Positions 1 to 7,610 of a stretch of 9,528 nucleotides of DNA are shown piece by piece; the stretch's first letter is position 1; each line of letters begins with the position of its first letter. The DNA is from Bacteroidales bacterium (lineage in GTDB: Bacteria; Bacteroidota; Bacteroidia; Bacteroidales; JAADJA01): the NCBI GenBank assembly GCA_029933495.1, contig JAOZOC010000096.1, forward strand, positions 1-9,528, read 5' to 3'. The notes beneath the pieces were generated by a model. The model did no database searches and had not been told where the DNA came from. It saw only the letters and a list, made by a program, of their open reading frames with translations. The translations under genes and the position numbers were made by a program.

Positions 1-1609
1 AATCGGTTTGAGCCAGAATAACTGTAATATTTTCCATCTTATTTTCCTGCTCCACCTTGAGTAATTGTATCCAGTTTATTTGTCCGGGCACGCCTGTAGA
101 ACTGGAGGCAGCCGATATATCCGGACTTTGCAATAGCTCATCCTTAAACAACTTCGCCTTACTCAGAAATGCCGAATCCTGAACCTCCATAACAACCAGG
201 TTATTTTTGTCGAAACCCAGGTCCTTGTTTCTCAAAAACCCTATTTGCTGTGATACCACAATAGTTCCGATGATCATAAATATGGCAATAACAAACTGTA
301 GGACAACAAGTATTTTCCTTAGTGCTCCTCCTTTTTTGCCACCTTTTCCACCCGATCCTTTCAAAACCCTGACAGGCTGAAAAGACGATAAAAAGAAAGC
401 CGGATAACTACCTGACAACAGCCCAATGAATATTGTTATCACCAGAATCTCAAAGTATATTGCAGGATTTTTCAATAGACTAAGTGATATTGACTTATCG
501 GCAAGGTTATTAAAATCAGGAAGAACAAGCCATACGAGGAGGAATGCAATAGTCAAAGCAATTAGAGACAGAATTATCGATTCACTCAGAAACTGAGTGA
601 TAAGTTGACTTTTATAGGCTCCGGCAACTTTTCTTATTCCAACTTCTTTAGCCCTTCCTGCTGATCTGGCTGTTGCCATATTCATATAATTGATGGCAGC
701 TATCAGAAGAATAAAGGCTGCAACAGCAGAAAAAATCAGCAGATAAACCTTATTTCCCGAAGGTCTTTCACCGCCAAGCCCTTTTCTAAAATGTGTTTCA
801 GCGAGAGGAGTTGCCATCAGCTCAAAGCTAAGGTTATATTTTTCGCCTAGCTCCTTCATATATTTATCATAAAAGGCCGGGAACTTGTCAAAAACACCCT
901 CAATAGATGAGTTTTCTTTTAGAAGTATGTATGTGTAAAGTCCGATTCTCCAGAATCGTGATGACCTCATACTGTTATATTCATCAACACCCTGGTCGAT
1001 TGCAGCAGTTGCAATTGATATCAGGCCGTCAAATTTGAGATGAGTATTATCCGGAATATCCTCCATCACACCCGTTACCTTCAGGGAATTTCCATCAGCA
1101 ATAATTAGAATTTTTCCAAGGGGATCTTCATTCCCAAAATATTTCTTCGCAATTTCTTGACTAACAACAATTGTATTAGGGTCAGAAAGACACATTTCGG
1201 GGTTGCCTTTCAGTAATTTGTAAGAAAATATTTTGAATACCGATGAGTCAGCCAACAGAAAATCATCTTCATAATAAGCATTGTCGCCATATTTTATCAG
1301 AGTATTTCCAATGGCATCAAATCGTACAAAATCTTCTACTTCAGGAAATTCAAGTTTAAAAGCAGGTCCCAACGGATTTGGAACTACTGCAAACTGATCG
1401 GGTTTATTATTAACGATAAATTTCCCTTCCAGTCTGAATATCCGGTCATGCTTGCTGTTGTATTTGTCATACGAAAGCTCATCCTGCACATACAGCAGTA
1501 TCACCAAAGCTGTTGCAATCCCAACAGACAAACCAACGATATTGAGGATCGAGTAGAACTTGTTTCTGATCAGATTGCGATAAAGACTTTTAAGGAGATT
1601 TTCAAACAT
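1..1609 (-). CDS. ABC transporter permease, MacB/FtsX type (C-terminus off window)
   Basis: Inner-membrane permease of the MacB/FtsX superfamily, which works with a separate ATPase, often to move lipoproteins, peptides or drugs or to transmit signals across the envelope; the substrate cannot be told. I read 536 codons without a stop from the ATG at 1609 to the left edge. A membrane segment lies at residues 21-41, followed by a periplasmic MacB-like domain (about 42-285) with the family-type stretch VVSQEIAKKYFG at 148-159. Three FtsX membrane segments follow at about 287-307, 341-363 and 383-410, with the characteristic EVGIRK at 322-327. After a Gly/Lys linker (418-428) a fifth segment (432-453) opens a second half. 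Bacteroidota homologues of this double architecture run to roughly 780-800 residues, so about 250 are missing. No ATPase gene is in view; it may lie beyond the left edge. A promoter-like pair lies about 95-120 bp upstream. Confidence 0.93.
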   Translation of the reverse strand, partial: MFENLLKSLYRNLIRNKFYSILNIVGLSVGIATALVILLYVQDELSYDKYNSKHDRIFRLEGKFIVNNKPDQFAVVPNPLGPAFKLEFPEVEDFVRFDAIGNTLIKYGDNAYYEDDFLLADSSVFKIFSYKLLKGNPEMCLSDPNTIVVSQEIAKKYFGNEDPLGKILIIADGNSLKVTGVMEDIPDNTHLKFDGLISIATAAIDQGVDEYNSMRSSRFWRIGLYTYILLKENSSIEGVFDKFPAFYDKYMKELGEKYNLSFELMATPLAETHFRKGLGGERPSGNKVYLLIFSAVAAFILLIAAINYMNMATARSAGRAKEVGIRKVAGAYKSQLITQFLSESIILSLIALTIAFLLVWLVLPDFNNLADKSISLSLLKNPAIYFEILVITIFIGLLSGSYPAFFLSSFQPVRVLKGSGGKGGKKGGALRKILVVLQFVIAIFMIIGTIVVSQQIGFLRNKDLGFDKNNLVVMEVQDSAFLSKAKLFKDELLQSPDISAASSSTGVPGQINWIQLLKVEQENKMENITVILAQTD

Positions 1610-1688
1610 CTATATAAATAATTCTCTTAAAATATTATGCATCGGCTAAAATAGAAAAATATTTAATGTGCAAATGTGTAATTTTTTA

Positions 1689-1696
1689 TACTTTTG
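1689..1696 (+). promoter_or_regulatory. Possible -7 box for the beta-barrel gene
   Basis: TACTTTTG fits TAnnTTTG on the plus strand, about 125 bp upstream of the ATG at 1820. The expected -33 TTG is only approximated (TGTG at 1667-1670), so this is weaker than the opposing minus-strand promoter at 1702-1731. The two would face and overlap each other. Confidence 0.35.
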
Positions 1697-1701
1697 TTTT
1701 G

Positions 1702-1731
1702 CAAATATAGTATTGAGATACTTAATTGCAA
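1702..1731 (-). promoter_or_regulatory. Bacteroidota-type promoter for the permease gene
   Basis: Read on the minus strand, TTG (1731-1729) is followed after 19 bp by TATATTTG (1709-1702). This fits the known Bacteroidota sigma-ABfr pattern TTG-N19-21-TAnnTTTG. Transcription would begin near 1695, giving a leader of about 85 nt before the ATG at 1609. Both elements and the spacing fit, but no start site has been mapped. Confidence 0.6.
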
Positions 1732-1819
1732 CATTTACAGTATATTGAACTTATTAAAAAAGTTTTAAACCAAATTGTTATTTTTTACGTAGAACGATTG
1801 ACTTTAAAGAATGTATTGC

Positions 1820-2581
1820 ATGAAAAAATATTTAATTATTGTTGCGGCTGTTATGATGATTTCTTCATATAATAGTTATGGACAAAAGGGTAAAGAATTA
1901 ATTTTTGGAGCCGGAGGCGCTCTTACCAGTGTCTGGATTCAGAATCAGAATTTTTATGGTGAGCCGGAAATTGACTATGCACCTAAAATGGGCTATGCCT
2001 TCACATTAAATTTCGGATATAATTTTACAGAGAAGCTTTCGGCTGTTGCGGAATTTCAATATTCGGCTCAGGGTCAGAAATATGATGGCAAACAGTCTTT
2101 TGACGGACATAAATACGACACAAGAAGGGATATAAGTCTTCAGTATTTCAATATCCCTGTTTTTGTTAAGTATTCTTTTGGTACGGGTGGTACAAAATTT
2201 CGGTTTATGCTTGGGCCGCAGTTTTCATTTTTAAATGAAGCAACACAAACCTATACAAGAGATGGGAAAGTGCTTGGTACTCAAAAAACCGATTTAAACG
2301 GAAAGACATTTCAAACCGATGCTGAAAACATAAAAGACAGGTTTATAAATACAGATATCAGTATTGCATTTGACCTTGGAGCTGATATTTACCTTTCCAA
2401 AAAGTTTTTTATTAATGCCGGATTTAGGGTTAATTACGGCTTTAAGGATATAAATGAACCTGCTTACAGGCTTAATGATATTGATGGTGAATATTCGCCC
2501 TCTCATAATGCCTGGGCCGGACTTTACGTGGGAATAAATTATATTCTCGATGTTCAGGGTTACAGTCAAAGGAGTTTTTAG
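1820..2581 (+). CDS. PorT-like outer-membrane beta-barrel protein
   Basis: A small exported outer-membrane barrel of the type grouped as outer membrane protein beta-barrel domain (OMP_b-brl_2 / porin family) in Bacteroidota. The start at 1820 gives a compact signal peptide, MKKYLIIVAAVMMISS, with likely cleavage after SYGQ. An in-frame ATG at 1811 would only add MYC. The mature part alternates polar and hydrophobic residues in strands separated by loops, for example YAFTLNFGYNF and AVAEFQYSAQG. It carries the family-typical LQYFNIPVFVKYSF, then RFMLGPQFSF, FINAGFRVNYGF and a final AGLYVGINYIL. About 253 residues is usual for eight-stranded members. The ligand or partner is unknown. It stands alone on the plus strand, divergent from the permease and convergent with the pyrophosphatase gene 72 bp downstream; no clear terminator hairpin is visible in that gap. 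Confidence 0.88.
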   Translation: MKKYLIIVAAVMMISSYNSYGQKGKELIFGAGGALTSVWIQNQNFYGEPEIDYAPKMGYAFTLNFGYNFTEKLSAVAEFQYSAQGQKYDGKQSFDGHKYDTRRDISLQYFNIPVFVKYSFGTGGTKFRFMLGPQFSFLNEATQTYTRDGKVLGTQKTDLNGKTFQTDAENIKDRFINTDISIAFDLGADIYLSKKFFINAGFRVNYGFKDINEPAYRLNDIDGEYSPSHNAWAGLYVGINYILDVQGYSQRSF

Positions 2582-2653
2582 TAGTCGCGTTTCACCAAGA
2601 TAGAGATAAACACCTGTTTGACCTAAATCCATTTTATCGTTCCGGGCTTAACC

Positions 2654-3328
2654 CTACACACTCGAAAGAATATCACCAAGATTTTCAAATTTCTTTGTGT
2701 AATCGTTCATTGAACGTTTTATGATTTCGTATGCATCTTCCTTTCCAAAGACATCAGTAATCTCAACATCCCGCGGATTACCCGGAAGATCTTTATAAGT
2801 TAGAAAATAGTGCTTTAATCTATCAACAACCATTGGTGGTAGTTCCGAAATGTCATTGTATCCCATATAAACGGCATCATTATTCAATACCGCTACCAAC
2901 TTATCATCTGATTCATTACCGTCGATCATACGGAAACCTCCAATGGGCTTTGCCCTGACAAGTATATCACCATGAGTGATCTCTTTTTCGGTCAGGACGC
3001 AGATATCTACAGGATCACTGTCACCCTTGATATCCTTTTTCCCTGACTTCTCCATACAAAACTTTGCTACACTATTCCCGCTAAATGTTTGTGGAATAAA
3101 ACCATAAAGTGCTGGTACTACATTTGAATATTTTTGCGGACGGTCGATTTTAAGGTATCCCGACTCTTTATCAACTTCATATTTAACGGTATCAGTTGGA
3201 ACCATTTCAATATAGCAGGTTATTACTTCCGGAGTTTCATTTCCAATATCCACACCATGCCAGGGATGGGATTTGTATCTTAATCCCATTAACCGTCCGA
3301 TGGGATCCATTAGTCTGTTTGAGGCCAT
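2654..3328 (-). CDS. ppa: Family I inorganic pyrophosphatase
   Basis: Cytoplasmic soluble pyrophosphatase that hydrolyses PPi to two phosphates and so pulls biosynthetic reactions forward. The family signature is present as DSDPVDI (103-109), with Asp103, Asp105 and Asp108 as metal ligands. Other active-site residues match the E. coli enzyme by alignment from memory: Glu41, Lys49 and Glu51 in VKYEVDKESG, Arg63, Tyr75 in ALYGFIP, Asp136, Asp141 or Asp142, and Lys143 in DDKLVAV, and Tyr178-Lys179 in HYFLTYKDL. No signal peptide is present. At 224 residues it is longer than the E. coli enzyme (about 175), owing to a roughly 20-residue N-terminal extension (GLRYKSHPWHG) and a Lys-rich insertion at about 82-101, just before the metal-binding loop. 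I take both to be clade features. It lies 138 bp downstream of the LRR gene on the same strand and is probably transcribed separately, although I could not find a convincing promoter in the gap. Confidence 0.96.
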   Translation of the reverse strand: MASNRLMDPIGRLMGLRYKSHPWHGVDIGNETPEVITCYIEMVPTDTVKYEVDKESGYLKIDRPQKYSNVVPALYGFIPQTFSGNSVAKFCMEKSGKKDIKGDSDPVDICVLTEKEITHGDILVRAKPIGGFRMIDGNESDDKLVAVLNNDAVYMGYNDISELPPMVVDRLKHYFLTYKDLPGNPRDVEITDVFGKEDAYEIIKRSMNDYTKKFENLGDILSSV

Positions 3329-3466
3329 TTTTGATTTATTTTTGAAATAAATTTTTCGACTAAATTAGTGTAATTTTTTTAATTCGATTATTCAATACTG
3401 GATGAAGCCTAAATATTGTTTTGACGTGCTATTGGTTGAATGTAAAGTAGGAGGTCCAGATTAATT

Positions 3467-6103
3467 CTAATAAAACACAACCTTGCAACCCGGTTTTTCA
3501 GCCTTAAACTTATCTACTGTTTTTGTTGAAATTTTTGTGTTGTAACATTTCAGGTCTTCCAGATCAGGTAAGCCAAGCAGTGGTTTTAATGATTTAACAG
3601 GTGTATTATTTATCTCAATCTGTTTTAATCCTGTCATATTAATCAAAGGTTTTAAAGATTTTACCTGAGTTCCGGAGCATATCAATACCTCAAGGTTAAT
3701 AAGCATTGATATCGTCCTAAGGTCAGAAACGGATGTCCCCTCAATATTTAAATAATGGAGATTGGCCAATTCTGAAACAGGTGTCAGATCGCTTACAGGC
3801 CCTTGCTTGCAAGTCAGCTTTTCAAGTCTTGTCATCTTTGCCAAAGGTGAGAGGTCGCTAACCGTTGTTGATACCAGTGAAAGGTATTTAAGCCCTGCAA
3901 GCTCTTTAACAGGATTAATATTCTTTATTTCCAGATTATTTTCAATACTTAGCGAGTCGATGAAAAGTATTTGATGCAACTGTTCTTTCGAGGGAGGTGA
4001 GTCAACCTTAAACTGTGAAGAGAATACTTCCTGCCATTGTGAAGGCAGGCTTTCCCACCATTTTTTAAGTTCACCTGTTTTGTAGATTATCAGGCAGTCC
4101 GGATGCTTATCCTGAAAAGCATAAGCTATATTATCATTTATATTTGTGTTATCAGCATATATTAGTTTTAGCTCCTGAAGATTTTCCAAAGGTTCAAGGC
4201 TACTTATTTCTGTGCTATCAAGGTTTATTATTTTCAGTTTTTTAAGTTTTGACAGAAACCCAAGATCCGTTATTTCAGTATTTGCTGCATCTAATTCTTC
4301 CAGCTCAGGGCAATTTGAAATATACTCAAAATTGGTTGCTTGTGTTGAGGAGATATTCAGTTTTTTGAGATTAAAAAGATTCCGCAAAGGGCGTAGTGTA
4401 TTGATATCTGAATTCCCTGAAATGTTCAGCTCTGTAGTTTTAATGAGCTGATGCAACTCTTCTCTTGTTGGATTAGCACCTATATCGGCAAGATCCACAA
4501 TGATATCTTTCCAGGCCTGGTCCAGCTCTTTCCAGTTTTTCATCAACTCCTCCGACTCAAAAATAACAATGCAGCCCGGATGTTGTCGCATAAACTCCAA
4601 TGTCTCTTCCTTTTTTATTTCGGTGTTGTCGCAATAAACATATTTGAGATTTTGCAGTTGTGAAATTGCGCTCAGACTAACTACTTCAGTGCTGCTGATA
4701 TGCAATATCTCAAGCTTTGTCAGATTAGCAATTGGCTCAATTGAGTCAACAGGTGTATTACTACAATTCAGACGTTCAAGGTTTGTGAGATTTCCCAGTG
4801 GAGTGAGGTCTCTTACCAGGCTGCCCGAAACATTAAGTTCTTCAATAGAAGTTAATTCTGTCAGAGGTTCAAGATCATAAACTTTTGAGTCGCTGCAATC
4901 AAGTGTTTTAAGGTTTGCAAAATCCTCAACAAATGAAAGGTCTGTAACTCTGTTTCCGGCAAACCAAAGTTTTTCGAGGTGAATAAAATTACTTATTATA
5001 TCCATATCACGAACAAGGGTGTAACTGCAATTCAGGTTTGTAATCCTCGTAGAATATTGCAATGGTGAAATATCCGATACAGGCGTTTGAGAGCAATTCA
5101 GGGTTGTCAGTTCGTTCAGGTTACGAAGGGGTGTTACATCTGTTATTAAAGTGTTTGAGCAATTAATTCCCTGAAGTCGTGTTAGTTTACTTAAAGGCTT
5201 TAGTGTTCTGATCTCATTATTTTCTGATACATCTATCTCGGTCTGATTAAGAATTCCGTTAATTTTTGCAAATATTTTTTTAGTGTCGAATTTTATGGTA
5301 TCATAGCCCAAAACCATATTTGAATTAGTCTTTTTTTCTTCCGGTATTTCAATTGAATAGTCTTCCGTTGAATCATTGACAAAGTTTGCGTACTCATCTG
5401 CAACGACTATCACACTATCCTGAAACCAAATTATATCCGAAAGGTGAATACTGTCGGTAATGGTTATATTTTGTCCAAAAATATTACGCCACTCAGGTGT
5501 CAGCGAATTCCACCAGTTTATTTCATCTTCTTTTTCATTGAGTTTATTGGTGTAGATGCTGGCGATCTTCAGGCCGCTTTGTGCAAGATTAAGGTTTACT
5601 TCCATATAACGCACCTGCTCCCAGTTAACAGTATCGTTATTGACGGTTATTCCGTCAAGGATACGGTTGAAAGTTACAAGAAAATAGTGTTCATTATTTT
5701 CATTTACAAAATGTTGCGTATTAGTAACAATAAACTTAAATTTTACACTTTTGAAAAAGAAAATAATATCCTTAAGATATGCCTGTACATTTTTATAAAT
5801 TGGCACATCCCTGTTTTGATCTAGGTCGTCCTCAATCTGCACCTGACTATCAATAAAGATTTTTGTGTAGCTGTCGTTAACGATTATCTCTTTTTCATTT
5901 GGTGCTTGTGTCGGATCGCCGAGGAAATTAAAAGTCCCCTGTAAATAACCAGCAAGTTGTGAAATTTGTTTTTCATATTGTTTTAATGTCTCGGGTGAGA
6001 GGGCCGATTCTTCGGCTTTGTTCTGGGCCTGCAGGTTAAGTGTTCCTGAAATGAGAACCACTGAAAAAAGCAATATCTTTAAATGGATGTATAAATTTTT
6101 CAC
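3467..6103 (-). CDS. Secreted leucine-rich-repeat protein with three LRR blocks
   Basis: An 878-residue exported protein of unknown function, probably a protein-binding scaffold in the envelope or outside it. A signal peptide (1-27, ending LNLQAQ) is followed by a domain at about 40-185 that resembles the proteins encoded at 7027-7605 and 7611-8264. The rest holds about 22 LRRs of 22 residues in SDS22/internalin style, consensus LxxLNCSxTxVxDLxPLxxL. They form three blocks: about 285-497 (10 repeats), 556-656 (5) and 715-858 (7). Each block is preceded by a Trp-rich helix (WWNSLTPEWRNIF at 197-209, WKELDQAWKDI at 524-534, WWESLPSQWQEVF at 682-694). Each closes with a cap (HPGCIVIF at 508-515, HPDCLIIY at 667-674, KPGCKVVFY at 870-878). 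No outer-membrane anchor, sorting domain or C-terminal secretion domain is evident. The start is GTG at 6103-6101, chosen because it begins the signal peptide directly and shares GTGA with the stop of the preceding gene. That overlap suggests translational coupling. Confidence 0.9.
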   Translation of the reverse strand: MKNLYIHLKILLFSVVLISGTLNLQAQNKAEESALSPETLKQYEKQISQLAGYLQGTFNFLGDPTQAPNEKEIIVNDSYTKIFIDSQVQIEDDLDQNRDVPIYKNVQAYLKDIIFFFKSVKFKFIVTNTQHFVNENNEHYFLVTFNRILDGITVNNDTVNWEQVRYMEVNLNLAQSGLKIASIYTNKLNEKEDEINWWNSLTPEWRNIFGQNITITDSIHLSDIIWFQDSVIVVADEYANFVNDSTEDYSIEIPEEKKTNSNMVLGYDTIKFDTKKIFAKINGILNQTEIDVSENNEIRTLKPLSKLTRLQGINCSNTLITDVTPLRNLNELTTLNCSQTPVSDISPLQYSTRITNLNCSYTLVRDMDIISNFIHLEKLWFAGNRVTDLSFVEDFANLKTLDCSDSKVYDLEPLTELTSIEELNVSGSLVRDLTPLGNLTNLERLNCSNTPVDSIEPIANLTKLEILHISSTEVVSLSAISQLQNLKYVYCDNTEIKKEETLEFMRQHPGCIVIFESEELMKNWKELDQAWKDIIVDLADIGANPTREELHQLIKTTELNISGNSDINTLRPLRNLFNLKKLNISSTQATNFEYISNCPELEELDAANTEITDLGFLSKLKKLKIINLDSTEISSLEPLENLQELKLIYADNTNINDNIAYAFQDKHPDCLIIYKTGELKKWWESLPSQWQEVFSSQFKVDSPPSKEQLHQILFIDSLSIENNLEIKNINPVKELAGLKYLSLVSTTVSDLSPLAKMTRLEKLTCKQGPVSDLTPVSELANLHYLNIEGTSVSDLRTISMLINLEVLICSGTQVKSLKPLINMTGLKQIEINNTPVKSLKPLLGLPDLEDLKCYNTKISTKTVDKFKAEKPGCKVVFY

Positions 6104-6954
6104 GGCAAATAAAATTTGATTAGTTCTTCTTTTTCCGTATCACTTATTTTATAAAGCTTTGTGATTAGCCATCCGGAATTTTTACCCGATCGGTTCACAA
6201 AAGAGACCTCAAAATACCAACCATCAACCTGAAAAAAATGAAATTTCAACGAACCGGAGTTAACAAACTTCATCTCTCCTTTTTTTATTTCATAAAACAG
6301 AAGAGTCAGATAGTCAGGGTGATAATCTTTGTGCGCATAGTATTCAATATATTTAGGATTGTCGAAAGCCTTATGAATATTCATAAAATCAAGCTCGTGG
6401 CTCATTGGATGCAGAAATGATTTTTCAACTTTGTCTTCATCTCCCTTAAAAAAGTTTTTCAGAAACTCAGAAAAATATATATTTGTCAAAACCCATTTAT
6501 ATCCGAGATTTTCCTGCTCAAGCTTAAGGAATAGAAGTAGGTTTTTATTAACGCCGTGATAACTGAATATTGCCGAAAGCTCAGCAAACCAATAATTACT
6601 GTGGAAGTCCAGGAAGAGAGGATTATTATTATCGCTAACCTGTGCAATAAATTCCTTTTTCAGGTCACTATTAATCTGGCTGCTCTGCATATCAAAGAGC
6701 ATGTTCAGGTAAACAGACCTAAAGGCATTGTCGCGGTACAGACTGTCGCCGGGATAATATCTGTCTCCAAAACGGTCTTCCTCATTATTGAATCTTCTGA
6801 AAAACTGATTAACCTGTTTTGTCTGGGCATATAAGTTGGTTTCATCACCGGTAACGGAGCTCAGTTTTTGCGAAAAAACAGGATAAGCTGAAACTAAGAA
6901 AAGGATAAGAAAAAGGTGGAATGATATTTTTTTAAAAGTAGCCTTCAAAATCAA
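6100..6954 (-). CDS. Exported protein of unknown function, likely two tandem modules
   Basis: I do not recognise a characterised family. A signal peptide is clear (HLFLILFLVSAYPVFSQ, cleavage near residue 29-30). The mature protein of about 255 residues has no further membrane segment. It seems to hold two similar alpha+beta modules: about 45-165, ending in a strand NLLLFLKLE plus KWVLTNIYF, and about 185-270, ending in GWYFEVSFV plus GWLITKLYKI. This layout recalls NTF2-like folds, but that is inference. The segment MSHELDFMNIHKAF (184-197) lies between them. There is no ATG before residue 85. The possible starts are TTG at 6954 and TTG at 6948, and the latter gives the more usual MKATFKK. 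The gene follows a terminator hairpin (6972-6998) and overlaps the LRR gene by 4 nt, so it is probably co-translated with that gene as a partner protein. Confidence 0.82.
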   Translation of the reverse strand: MILKATFKKISFHLFLILFLVSAYPVFSQKLSSVTGDETNLYAQTKQVNQFFRRFNNEEDRFGDRYYPGDSLYRDNAFRSVYLNMLFDMQSSQINSDLKKEFIAQVSDNNNPLFLDFHSNYWFAELSAIFSYHGVNKNLLLFLKLEQENLGYKWVLTNIYFSEFLKNFFKGDEDKVEKSFLHPMSHELDFMNIHKAFDNPKYIEYYAHKDYHPDYLTLLFYEIKKGEMKFVNSGSLKFHFFQVDGWYFEVSFVNRSGKNSGWLITKLYKISDTEKEELIKFYLP

Positions 6955-6967
6955 ATCAAATTTAAGG

Positions 6968-6998
6968 AAAAGCCACCCGGAATATGTTTCCGGATGGC
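6968..6998 (-). terminator. Rho-independent terminator after the 192-residue protein gene
   Basis: On the minus strand the arms GCCATCCGGAA (6998-6988) and TTCCGGGTGGC (6982-6972) form an 11-bp stem with one U-G pair, closed by a 5-nt loop. TTTTCC follows immediately. The stem is GC-rich in an AT-rich gap, 28 nt past the stop codon at 7027. It sits inside the four-gene cluster, so it would end most transcripts from 8264-7027 before they reach the gene at 6954. Confidence 0.75.
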
Positions 6999-7026
6999 AA
7001 ATTATTTAATTATTAACTTGTGTTCT

Positions 7027-7605
7027 CTACGGCTTTGCCGTTTCTTTTACCCTGATGTCGCCAAGCATCACATCCCAGAAACCGATTAGACGGCCACCGA
7101 TCTGCGTCTCTTTTCGCTTGACATAAACAGTAATATCTTTTTTGGTTACATCCTGATAAACTAGGTTTCCCTCTTTATCATAACCGGAAAATTTCTGAAA
7201 AACAGTAATTACACCTACATAAGTTCCGTCCGGTTGCTTTTCTAAATCACTGACATATTGAATTTTGTACCATTCAATATCGACTTTGTCGTAATTCAGA
7301 CGCATCAACCTTTCAAGGTATTCGCGAACGGGATAATAATTAACTTCCGGTTTATAGATTGATGAAACACCGACTTCGCTGTCATCCATAAACAGTTCAA
7401 CTGCCCTGTCGATAACTCTGTTAGCTTCTGAAAATTCAGTTTTCTTATCACCTATGAGGCTGATGTATTTGCTCAGATCGCGCACCTTTTCGAGTGCAAG
7501 ACTGTCGATTGCCTGTTTCCTTTCAGGACTGATATCCTGCGAAATTGCCTGGTTTGCAATTGAAACAAAAAATAATGCGATGAAAAATATTGTTGTTCTA
7601 AACAT
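7027..7605 (-). CDS. Small secreted protein with cluster-shared domain
   Basis: A 192-residue exported protein that I cannot assign to a named family. The signal peptide spans about 1-23 (TIFFIALFFVSIANQAISQ). The mature part begins with a charged helix, then LSKYISLIGD (44-53), an amphipathic helix SEANRVIDRAVELFMDD (59-75), and YYPVREYLERLMRL (90-103). Beta strands follow (VDIEWYKIQYV, YVGVITVFQKF, DITVYVKR) and a C-terminal GFWDVMLGDIRV. The same order of landmarks occurs in the lipoprotein gene just upstream (ANGIIDEALKMYASED, TTIKNYLNFV) and in the LRR protein (LAGYLQGTFNFLGD, YKNVQAYLKDI), which supports a shared domain. This copy looks the most complete and may be a stand-alone version. 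The gene begins only 5 nt after the lipoprotein stop, so the two are almost surely one operon, and it is followed by a terminator. Confidence 0.85.
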   Translation of the reverse strand: MFRTTIFFIALFFVSIANQAISQDISPERKQAIDSLALEKVRDLSKYISLIGDKKTEFSEANRVIDRAVELFMDDSEVGVSSIYKPEVNYYPVREYLERLMRLNYDKVDIEWYKIQYVSDLEKQPDGTYVGVITVFQKFSGYDKEGNLVYQDVTKKDITVYVKRKETQIGGRLIGFWDVMLGDIRVKETAKP

Positions 7606-7610
7606 AATTC

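Noticed and set aside
1811..1819. Earlier ATG for the beta-barrel protein
   Set aside because: It adds only MYC before a perfectly good MKK signal peptide start at 1820; it cannot be excluded but is less likely.
2294..2632. Open frame of 112 codons on the minus strand
   Set aside because: It is antisense to the beta-barrel gene, with no recognisable features.
2582..2653. Bidirectional terminator between the convergent barrel and pyrophosphatase genes
   Set aside because: I found only a 3-bp GGG/CCC pairing at 2643-2653 and no T-run, so no terminator can be supported.
5444..5824. Open frame of 126 codons on the plus strand
   Set aside because: It is antisense to the N-terminal domain of the LRR protein, whose coding frame is clearly supported by signal peptide and repeats.
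3467..6103. Internalin-type adhesin or type III effector
   Set aside because: The LRRs are SDS22-like, but there is no Ig-like cap, cell-wall anchor or effector domain; repeat type alone does not show a role in virulence.
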